This document shows positions 1 to 7,500 of a stretch of DNA of 8,634 nt, piece after piece. Position 1 is the first letter of the stretch; the number at the start of each line of letters is the position of its first letter. The notes under the pieces were generated by a model. It had not been told where the DNA came from and ran no database searches. It saw only the letters and a program-made list of their open reading frames with translations. A program made the translations under genes and the position numbers. Source of the DNA: Bacteroidota bacterium (GTDB lineage: Bacteria > Bacteroidota > Bacteroidia > Bacteroidales > VadinHA17); assembly GCA_030628785.1 (NCBI GenBank), contig DAOVQI010000113.1, positions 1 through 8,634 on the forward strand, given 5' to 3'.

Positions 1-1026
1 GCTGTTTTAATTAGTACTCCCGATCACTGGCATGCTTTACATGCCATCGCAGCAGCCAAAGCCGGGAAGGATATTTATTTGCAAAAACCGGCTTCACTTA
101 CAATCGCTGAAGGGAGGGCACTGAGTGATGCCGTACACCACACCGGAAGAATTCTGCAGATAGGGAGTCAACAGCGTTCCGGGGAACAATTCCGATACGC
201 TTGCGAATTGGTAAGAAATGGACGGATCGGAAAGTTGCATACCGTAAAGATAGGTTTACCAGGTGATCCGGCAGGGGACGAAGAACATGAAATGCCTATC
301 CCTGAAAATCTTAATTACAACATGTGGTTGGGGTCAACACCTTATGTTTATTATACTGAGAAAAGGGTCCATCCGCAACATGATTATAGCCGGCCGGGGT
401 GGTTAAGATGCGAGCAGTTCGGTGCCGGTATGATAACGGGCTGGGGAGCACACCACGTTGACACGGCTCATTGGGGAATGGGGATGGAATATAGTGGTCC
501 TGTTGAAGTTGAAGCTGAAGCTGAGTTTCCGAAAAGCGGCTTGTGGAATGTTCATGGTAAATTTCATGTTAAAGCCAGGTATGCCAATGATGTTACCATG
601 TTTATCAGTGGTGATTATCCCAATGGAATCCGGTTTGAGGGTTCGGAAGGCTGGATTTTTGTGACCAGGGGAAACTACCGGGTAACTGCCAGTGATCCGG
701 TTTCTGATACGGGTGGAACCAAACCCCTGATGGCAAGCGATCCAAAGATACTGACTTCGAAAATAGGTCCGGATGAAATTCACCTTTATAAAAGCAACGA
801 TCAGCACGGGAATTGGCTGGAATGCATAAAAAGCCGGCAACAGCCTATAGCTCCGGCAGAAGTAGGCCATCGTTCATGCAGTGCTTGCCTGGTTAGTCAT
901 ATCGCTATGAAATTGTCAGGAAAACTGTATTGGGACCCCATTAATGAACGATTTAAGAATAATGATAAAGCAAATTCCATGGTTTCGAGATCCATGAGGC
1001 TGCCCTGGCGAACGGATAATTTTTAA
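1..1026 (+). CDS. Gfo/Idh/MocA-family oxidoreductase, 5'-truncated by window edge
   Basis: The reading frame is open from base 1, so the gene starts outside the window; 341 residues are visible before the TAA stop. Seen: the end of the Rossmann nucleotide-binding domain (STPDHWHA, visible residues 5-12), then KDIYLQKP (23-30), where the Lys-Pro pair matches the conserved EKP motif but Glu is replaced by Gln. The C-terminal alpha/beta domain contains GWGAHHVDTAHWG (from about residue 147), with the His-His-x-x-Asp pattern (H151, H152, D154 of the visible part) expected at the catalytic site. Family knowledge: these enzymes oxidise or reduce sugars and cyclitols with NAD(P). Many Bacteroidota members of 430-470 residues carry a Tat signal; that part is missing here, so localisation is unknown. 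The next gene begins 12 bp downstream and is probably cotranscribed. A TTG at 79 lies inside the conserved domain and is not the true start. The substrate is not determinable. Confidence 0.9.
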   Translation, partial: AVLISTPDHWHALHAIAAAKAGKDIYLQKPASLTIAEGRALSDAVHHTGRILQIGSQQRSGEQFRYACELVRNGRIGKLHTVKIGLPGDPAGDEEHEMPIPENLNYNMWLGSTPYVYYTEKRVHPQHDYSRPGWLRCEQFGAGMITGWGAHHVDTAHWGMGMEYSGPVEVEAEAEFPKSGLWNVHGKFHVKARYANDVTMFISGDYPNGIRFEGSEGWIFVTRGNYRVTASDPVSDTGGTKPLMASDPKILTSKIGPDEIHLYKSNDQHGNWLECIKSRQQPIAPAEVGHRSCSACLVSHIAMKLSGKLYWDPINERFKNNDKANSMVSRSMRLPWRTDNF

Positions 1027-1038
1027 ATAAATACAACA

Positions 1039-2439
1039 ATGAGAAAAAAACAATTTATTTTCGTATGGTTTGCTATATTTATAGCCTCCTGTACAACACA
1101 ACCCCAAAAAGCAGATACAGTGAATTTTACCGGTGCTGACGATGAAGTTATAATCATGACTCTTGATCCGGGTCATTTTCATGCTGCCCTTGTTCAGAAA
1201 ATTTCCTACAAGCAGGTTGACCCGGTTGTTTATGTTTATGCTCCTGAAGGACCGGATGCTCAAGATCATCTGAAGCGAATCGAGGGGTTTAACATCCGTG
1301 CAAATAATCCAACTAATTGGAATACAAAATTGTACACAGGTGACGATTTTCTCGAAAAAATGATAGCTGAAAAACCGGGAAATGTAATGGTTACTTCCGG
1401 AAACAATAAAAAGAAAACGGAGTATATCAGTAAAGCCATCAATGCCGGTATTCATGTCCTGGCGGATAAGCCGATGGTAATCGATGCCGGGGATTTTGAG
1501 TTGCTGAAGGAAACTTTCATTTCAGCCGAAGAAACGGGGGTTTTGCTATATGATATCATGACTGAACGTTATTCAATCACGTCCATTTTACAGAAAGAAT
1601 TATCGAAAATAACAGATGTTTTTGGAGAGTTATTGGTTGGCAGTCCTGAAAATCCTTCTATAACAAAAGAAAGTGTCCATCACTTTTTTAAATATGTAGC
1701 CGGGAATAAGATTAAACGACCACCCTGGTTTTTTGATGTGACCCAGCAAGGTGAAGGATTGGTTGACATTACCACTCATCTTGTTGACCTGATACAATGG
1801 GAATGCTTTCCTGAAGTCATCCTTGATTATCAGAAGGATATTGAAGTGCTGGCTGCAAAAAGGTGGCCAACAGAGCTTACACCTTCGCAGTTTGAAAGCG
1901 TTACCCGTTTGACAGAATATCCTGAATACCTGAAGAAAGATATTGTGAATGACAGTGTTTTGAACATTTATTGTAATGGCGAAATAATTTACAAACTCAG
2001 GGGAATTCATGCTAAAGTATGCGTTATCTGGAATTACCGGGCTCCTGAGGGTGGGGGAGATACCCATTTCTCCGTTATGAGGGGAACAAAAGCCAATCTT
2101 GTAATCCGGCAGGGGGAAGAACAAAATTATACACCTGAATTGTATGTTGAGCCTGTGAAAGAAGTTGATGATAGGGAGTTTAAACAAAAACTTGCTCTTG
2201 CGGTTGAAAAACTTCAGGAAAAATACCCGGGAATTGAGCTTTTGAAGCTTGAAGGGAAGTGGCAAATCATTATTCCCGGTGAATACAGAATAGGTCATGA
2301 AGCACATTTTGGCCAGGTTACACAAACATTTTTGCAATACCTGGTTGATGGAAAGATGCCAGACTGGGAAGTGCCAAACATGATCGCAAAGTATTATACT
2401 ACTACAAAAGCTCTTGAGATCGCTAAAAAGGACGATTGA
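1039..2439 (+). CDS. Gfo/Idh/MocA-like oxidoreductase, predicted lipoprotein
   Basis: This is a 466-residue protein. The N-terminus is a lipoprotein signal peptide: basic MRKK, a hydrophobic stretch, then a textbook lipobox I15-A16-S17-C18 followed by TTQP, so it is probably anchored in a membrane facing the periplasm. The Rossmann-like part begins near residue 36 with IIMTLDPGHFHAALVQK, which lacks a plain GxGxxG. ADKPMVI (residues 142-148) is the counterpart of the EKP motif, with K144 the expected catalytic or cofactor-contacting lysine. GEGLVDITTHLVDLIQW contains the conserved His-x-x-Asp (H247, D250). The C-terminal half resembles the 'putative oxidoreductase C-terminal' domain found in Bacteroidota members; that assignment is from memory of the family. 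The ATG follows the previous stop after 12 A-rich bases with no Shine-Dalgarno, typical of this phylum and suggesting an operon with the upstream oxidoreductase. The substrate is unknown; processing of an oxidised (keto) sugar is a guess. Confidence 0.85.
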   Translation: MRKKQFIFVWFAIFIASCTTQPQKADTVNFTGADDEVIIMTLDPGHFHAALVQKISYKQVDPVVYVYAPEGPDAQDHLKRIEGFNIRANNPTNWNTKLYTGDDFLEKMIAEKPGNVMVTSGNNKKKTEYISKAINAGIHVLADKPMVIDAGDFELLKETFISAEETGVLLYDIMTERYSITSILQKELSKITDVFGELLVGSPENPSITKESVHHFFKYVAGNKIKRPPWFFDVTQQGEGLVDITTHLVDLIQWECFPEVILDYQKDIEVLAAKRWPTELTPSQFESVTRLTEYPEYLKKDIVNDSVLNIYCNGEIIYKLRGIHAKVCVIWNYRAPEGGGDTHFSVMRGTKANLVIRQGEEQNYTPELYVEPVKEVDDREFKQKLALAVEKLQEKYPGIELLKLEGKWQIIIPGEYRIGHEAHFGQVTQTFLQYLVDGKMPDWEVPNMIAKYYTTTKALEIAKKDD

Positions 2440-2545
2440 TCATAAAGCAATAGGAAATTGATTATCTATCTATTCCGGTCCTTGGAGCTAATTCTTTCTG
2501 ATTATCGCAAGGTAGTTGGCCCGGTATTTTCTCTGCATTATAAAC
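2440..2545. other. Intergenic spacer, nothing recognised
   Basis: This stretch lies between the lipoprotein oxidoreductase stop and the left arm of the inverted repeat. All three forward frames are short or carry stops, and none gives a recognisable protein. I see no clear rho-independent terminator hairpin directly after the stop at 2439. Confidence 0.5.
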
Positions 2546-2695
2546 CCCTTCAGGGTTACTCGCTCCCATTTACCCCGTGAAATAATGCTTCGCATTAAAT
2601 CTACGATTTATTTCACGGGGCAAGTCGTTCGCTCAAACATGCTCGTGAGACATTCTGTTCGCCTTGCTCACAAAATGGTTCACAACCCTGAAGGG
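2546..2695. repeat. 150-bp element bounded by perfect 12-bp inverted repeats
   Basis: The left arm CCCTTCAGGGTT (2546-2557) and the right arm AACCCTGAAGGG (2684-2695) are exact reverse complements. Each arm can also fold on itself through CCCT/AGGG. Inside lies the Y-shaped palindrome (2573-2620) and a further short inverted pair GTGAG (2645-2649) / CTCAC (2667-2671). No target-site duplication is evident and nothing in it encodes a transposase. Homology to a GH3 gene begins immediately after the right arm. The architecture resembles a non-autonomous palindromic intergenic repeat (REP- or MITE-like); that classification is inference. Confidence 0.6.
2573..2620 (+). repeat. Y-shaped 48-bp palindromic element, copy 1
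   Basis: The outer stem pairs 2573-2583 with 2610-2620 (11 bp, CCCCGTGAAAT with ATTTCACGGGG). Two inner hairpins fill the middle exactly: 2584-2596 (stem AATGC/GCATT, loop TTC) and 2597-2609 (stem AAATC/GATTT, loop TAC). This gives a three-way junction with no unpaired junction bases (11+13+13+11). A second copy with compensatory changes is at 8495-8542 in the same orientation. It may be a REP-like DNA element acting as single-stranded DNA, or a structured transcript segment. Confidence 0.8.
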
Positions 2696-3203
2696 AATAA
2701 CACCAATGGTTTTGGCTGACGGACCGGCAGGTCTCAGGATAAGTCCGACCAGGAAAGACGACTCTAACACTTATTATTGCACGGCTTTTCCAATTGCTAC
2801 GTTACTTGCTTCAACCTGGGACACGGATTTGGCATACAAAGTTGGGCAAGCCATGGGGAACGAAGTGCTGGAATATGGTGCTGATATTCTACTGGCCCCT
2901 TCACTGAATATCCACAGGAATCCATTGTGTGGAAGGAACTTTGAATATTATTCGGAAGATCCTTTAGTCACCGGAAAAATAACAGCAGCCCTGGTAAGTG
3001 GTGTGCAATCACAGGGTATTGGTACTTCTATTAAACATTTCGCAGCAAATAACCAGGAAACCAACAGGAATACGGTTAACACAATAGTTAGTGAAAGGGC
3101 TTTAAGGGAAATTTACCTCGAAGGGTTCCGCATTGCAGTTGAAGAAGCTCAGCCATGGACGGTAATGTCATCGTATAATAAAATTGATGGTGAAAATGCC
3201 TTC
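2696..3203 (+). pseudogene. GH3 beta-glycosidase, N-terminal domain fragment
   Basis: About 168 residues are clearly GH3 N-terminal (TIM-barrel) domain. PMVLADGPAGLRISPTR is followed by AFPIATLLASTWD, then LAPSLNIHRNPLCGRNFEYY, the conserved KHFAANNQETNRN (Lys-His substrate-binding motif), SERALREIYLEGF and VMSSYNKIDG. The start of the family (signal peptide and roughly the first 70 residues) is missing; homology starts at the right arm of the inverted repeat at 2695. At about 3195-3212 the homology stops just before the segment that should carry the catalytic nucleophile Asp (usually a SDW or TDW motif) and passes in frame into an unrelated DUF5916-like C-terminus. Without nucleophile, C-terminal domain or a plausible start codon (only an out-of-family TTG at 2664 or an internal ATG at 2706), it is almost certainly non-functional. 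Confidence 0.85.
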
Positions 3204-3419
3204 TTTGGAAACCATGACTTCACTTTTATGCAATTCCGGTCAAATTTTGTATTTCGATGGGAATATAAATTAGGTTCAACCTTATATTTTGTATGGACAC
3301 ACAGTAAAACTTTATTTGAAAATGCAGAATATTCAATCCATACCAAAACCGGTGATCTCTTTGGAATCAGAGGCGAGAATATATTTATGATTAAGATAAA
3401 CTATTGGTTTTCAATTTAA
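3204..3419 (+). pseudogene. DUF5916-type protein, C-terminal fragment
   Basis: About 71 residues run in frame from the GH3 fragment to a TAA stop. The sequence NHDFTFMQFRSNFVFRWEY, then GSTLYFVWTHSK, and the end DLFGIRGENIFMIKINYWF match my memory of the extreme C-terminus of DUF5916 proteins. Those are large Bacteroidota secreted or outer-membrane proteins with an N-terminal CBM9-like domain and a predicted beta-barrel whose last strand ends in a K-x-x-YW-aromatic pattern. Only the last tenth or so of such a protein is present. The stop codon lies 6 bp from the stop of the convergent GH3 fragment. The assignment is by motif recall, not a search. It could alternatively be the end of another outer-membrane barrel family. 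Confidence 0.65.
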
Positions 3420-3425
3420 CAATAG

Positions 3426-4088
3426 CTATTCCAATACCGTCAGAGTATCTGTCAACACATCGACAGAACTTTTCCCCACCATGATCTCAAAATCTCCTGG
3501 CTGTACGGTTTTTTTCATATTCAGATCAAACGCCTCCAGTTTTTCGGGAGTGATCATAAATTTAACCGTTCTTTTCTCACCGGGATTCAGCGTGATCCTT
3601 GCAAAATCTTTCAGTTCTTTTACAGGACGTGTTGGAAAACTTCCCAGATCGTGAATATAAAGTTGTACGATTTCATCACCTTTTACGTTTCCTGTATTGG
3701 TAATATCTACTTCTACCTCTGCTGTATCGTTAACATGTATTTCTCTGGGTGATATTTTTAAATTTTCATACTCAAAGGTTGTATAGCTCAATCCATAACC
3801 AAAAGGATAAAGCGGAGTGGGGTCGGCCAATACATAGAAACGATGATTGGTCGGTTTTTTATTATAAAAACAGGGTAACTGACCTACGGAACGCGGAAAG
3901 GTCACAGAAAGTTTACCACTGGGATTTACCTTCCCAAAGATAACATCTGCCACGGCATGGCCGGTTTCCTGTCCCAGGTACCAGCATTCGATGATCGCAG
4001 GTGCATTTTCCTGTAAATAATTTATAGTAATTGGCCGACCGTTTATTAAAAGAATAACTGTAGGTTTACCTGATAAAAGGAGAATCAA
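3426..4088 (-). pseudogene. GH3 beta-glucosidase/xylosidase, C-terminal fragment
   Basis: About 220 residues of a BglX-type GH3. They begin in the (alpha/beta)6-sandwich C-terminal domain at LSGKPTVILLINGRPITI, continue through APAIIECWYLGQETGHAVAD and GKVNPSGKLSVTFPRSVGQL, then YPFGYGLSYTTFEY, and end with a fibronectin-III-like domain (about fragment residues 120-220: ITNTGNVKGDEIVQLYIHD, RPVKELKDFARI, LNPGEKRTVKF). The true C-terminus and TAG stop are intact. The whole TIM-barrel domain with the nucleophile and about half of the C-terminal domain are absent. An in-frame TAA lies immediately upstream of the TTG at 4088, so it cannot be translated as part of a complete enzyme. It follows the GH26 fragment on the same strand after only about 14 bp. 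The features fit a different GH3 subfamily from the plus-strand fragment at 2696-3203. Confidence 0.85.
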
Positions 4089-4102
4089 TTATTGTGAAAA
4101 GT

Positions 4103-4537
4103 CTATTTCAAAACCGGGTAATGTATCTTTGGTTCCTTTATTTCAACCCAGGGCAGTTCCTCCAGGGTCAGGGCCTCCTCACTTCCATAAACTTCAAAAA
4201 CAGATCTGAAATCTCTCCCAAAACCACCGGGTTCACCCCAACTCATAAACCAGGTCCATCGGGGCTGACTTCTGATTTTCTCCAGTGTGGGCAGATTTCC
4301 CACTTCTCCCAGGGCTATAGGTTTGTTACCGGCCAGTGCAAGAATCTGATCGTAGTTCTCCTGATTAAATCCTTCTGAATACACATCTGTAGCAAAAATA
4401 TCTACTACATCATCTCCGGGATAATACGTCTCATAAGGATCCACATTTTCTTTCACTTCGTTGCAGTTATACACCCAGATGAGGTTGTTCAAACCATGGA
4501 AATTTACCAACCGATCATACATCATTCTCCATGTGTT
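4103..4537 (-). pseudogene. GH26 beta-mannanase, C-terminal fragment
   Basis: About 143 residues of the second half of a GH26 (beta/alpha)8 barrel. They start around WRMMYDRLVNFHGLNNLIWV and continue with YYPGDDVVDIFATDVY, KPIALGEVGNLP, and SQPRWTWFMSWGEPGG, ending at a natural TAG stop. By family knowledge the Glu of the GEVG motif is the catalytic nucleophile, while the acid/base Glu (in the HEMNG...WWG region) sits earlier and is missing, so activity is not expected. Upstream in frame a TAA occurs three codons before the Trp (4538-4540). The ATG at 4525 is internal to the domain, not a real start. The fragment lies about 20 bp after the stop of the GH2 gene on the same strand, as expected if GH2, GH26 and GH3 once formed one operon. 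GH26 usually cuts beta-1,4-mannan, which hints at mannan as an ancestral substrate. Confidence 0.85.
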
Positions 4538-4560
4538 TTAAAACGGATACTACTTTAACC

Positions 4561-7500
4561 TCATTCCAATACCTTTTTTATATTAAAGCCTGTAATCACG
4601 ACGCCTGGTATTTCACCCCGTGTATCAGCATGCTCCAGTTCCATCCGGATAACACGTTGTTCTCCCGGCATCAATGATACATAATTATCACTGTAAAGTA
4701 CGGGTAAGATGCGATCACCGCTTTTTTCCCGCACTACTTTTAATCTTACCATAAGCACCGGATGTTCTGATGGGTTGTTCAGGTGGGTGATCAGGAACCA
4801 TTTGTCACCTTGCCTTTCAACTTGGGTTGAAGATTCCAGGTCCACTTTTGGAAGGTTATGAAGAGCCTGGTAATTACTTTCTTCCAGTTCATCATAAAAC
4901 CAGTAATCTGGTAATTTTCCATTATTTTCATCCAATCCTCGCCAGTAGAAATTCTCTGAAAGGGTTTCATTACCTTTAGCCAGTTTCAGTTTGAGGAAAA
5001 ACACATCCGTCAGCCCGGATGGATATTCCATTTTTAAACAAGGTTCTACGCTGTCTTCATTGCTTTCGAGGGAAGCCGATTTCTCCCATTGTACGGTACC
5101 ATCCAGGTTACGTATTTCCACACTTGCCGTTAATCCGGTAACATTTCCTGCACTGTAATTAACTACCTCTATTGTATCACTTAAGGGATTCCATTGTATA
5201 TGTAATGGTTCTGATGCCTTCTTACATGCGAAATAGGCAGCCGTTGGCTCAAAATAATAGTCATAGGTCTGCCATACAAACGAAGGCCATGCAGGGTGGC
5301 TCATCCAGAGCAGCAGCCCCATTCTGTATTTACTTTGTGCTTCGAACATGGCACGATACCCTTCGTAATTCCTCCATTGTGCGAGGGATACCCAATCTTT
5401 CACATTATTAATTTCTCCAAAATTGATATCCATCATTTTGAGGAAGAATTCACCACCCTGGGCACCTTCCAGGCAGAAATCGTGTAATCCCCACATACGG
5501 CCTTGCGGCCACATAGCAGAATCAGGCATCATTTTCTTCAGGCTTTCATAGGTTACAATGTTGGGCATCCCCATCTCGCTGTGCAGTTTTGTGGTTGCCC
5601 TGGTTTCAAAGTAGAATTTTGCCGGTAATGCCCTGTAATGCCCACCACCACTTACAACGCCAAATGACGAGTTGGAAATATAGTGGAGTCCCAGATGTAT
5701 CCTGGGAATTATTTTTCTTATAGCTGTATCAAGGACTTCCGGCGGATTACCTTCATTACGACCGCAGTACAATGCCATTGAAGGATGGTTCCGGATTCGC
5801 AGTACAATGTCTTCCACGTTCCGCATGAACATTTCATTATCATCCGGGTTCGGACCATCCACCGGATTGGCCAGCCAGAAATCCTGCCATACCATGATGC
5901 CATGTCGGTCGCAGGCTTCGTAGAATTCGTCATCACCTGTTTGTCCTACCCAGTTCCGGATCATGGTGAAGTTCATGTCGCTATGGTACCTTACTGCAAT
6001 GTCATATTCACGGCCACGGTAGCACAGATTTGATTCGGGGAAACCCCAGTTTCCGCCACGACCGATAAATCGTCTCCCGTTGATCCAGATCTTCAGAATA
6101 CCTCCTTCTTCACTGTAAGTCATTTGCCGTACCCCGGTTTGAAAAGACTTCACATCCGATACCGTCTTATCTTCAGACTCAAACCGGAGTTCTACATCAT
6201 ACAGGTTAGGATCTCCGTATCCGGTAGGCCACCATAGTTTCGGATTATGCAACCGTAATGCCGGATGGGTTGATGGGTCGAGTTTGATATTTTTAGCAGA
6301 CGAAGCCTCCAGGGTTACAGGTTGCTCAAATAACACCTCCCCAAAGTGTACGTGCAAAACTCCTGACACATCTTCTGTATCATGATTACGAAGGGTAAGT
6401 TCTATACTCACATCTGCCTGTGATGTATCAGGAAGCGGAAGTATTGTAGTAATGAAAGGATTTTTAATTGTCACAGGACCACTGATGGTCAGGAACACAT
6501 CGTTCCAGATACCTATATTTCGTCCGCGGATGGTAGGAATCCAATCCCAGCCAACCGATGCGTGGAATGTAGGATTATCTGCTCCCAGCGCACCTCCGTT
6601 CTTGTCAGGGCTCAAAGCAGTTTGCTCCTTTATGTTTCCCGGAGTTGCATTCTTTTCAATCCGTACAGCCAATGCATTTTCCTGTCCTGGAACCAGAATG
6701 TTAGTAACGTCAAATTGTCCGCGTGAAAATGCACCTTCGACACGCCCTATCTTCTGGCCGTTCAGGAAAACTTCTGCTTTCCAGTTAATTCCGTCGAAGT
6801 TGATGTACATATGTTGTCCTTCGTAGGAATCTGGTACCAGGAATTCATTTCGGTACCAAAAGTCAGAATAAAAGAATGATTCCGAGATCATCAGCTGGTT
6901 ATCTCCGTAGTTTGGATCAGGTAGTGCTCCTGCATTCCAGTAGCTTATAAGCACGGTACCCGGCACGGTTGCAATCACCCAGTTACTGTCCTGGAATCCC
7001 GGCTTGGACAAGGTCTCTCCTTCAGCACTTACGAGCGATTCACGTTGAACCCGCCATGCTCCGCCTGCCAAATCCATTCGTCCATTGTCCTTTATAGCTG
7101 GGGAAGGTTTTGGCTTCGATACCGACCCTCCACGCCCAAAAACTTCCATTTCACTCATTAAATAACCTTTGGATGAAGCAGGTTCTTTCATTAAAACACG
7201 TACATATCTTCCCTCAACAGGTGAATCAAACTCGAACTCATCCGTTAGTTCTTCACTTGCTGACAAATCCTGAATATCTTTCCATTCGGATGCATCATCC
7301 GATACCTGAATTGAACCCGCAACAGCGCGACGGATCCAATAAAGATTGATTCGATCGAATGTACAATCAGCACCCAGATCCACATATACCCATTCTTCCT
7401 CATTACCCGCGCTCATCCATGTACTTGTAAAGATGTGTGAAGGAGCTATTTCTACCTGGTTATCACTATGGTAAAAATCCATACCGCCAATATTCCATCT

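Noticed and set aside
403..2337. Long minus-strand open frames (about 403-870, 916-1455, 1630-2337) under the two oxidoreductases
   Set aside because: They lie opposite well-supported coding sequence, have low-complexity Cys/Phe/Ile-rich compositions and no recognisable motif; they are shadows of the plus-strand genes.
2516..2719. A 67-codon plus-strand ORF across the intergenic repeat
   Set aside because: Its sequence is entirely made by the inverted repeat and the Y-palindrome, it runs out of frame with the GH3 remnant, and it has no homology that I recognise.
2664..3419. The GH3-DUF5916 open frame as a functional 251-residue chimeric enzyme
   Set aside because: It lacks the GH3 nucleophile and C-terminal domain, starts only at a TTG inside repeat DNA, and its DUF5916 part is just the last strands of a large protein.
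3404..3440. Bidirectional terminator between the convergent fragments
   Set aside because: The gap between stops is only 6 bp and I see no GC-rich hairpin with a T-run there.
2696..4088. Programmed inversion or phase-variable shuffling of one GH3 gene
   Set aside because: No recombinase gene and no inverted repeats flank the two GH3 pieces, the middle of the gene is absent, and the two pieces seem to belong to different subfamilies.
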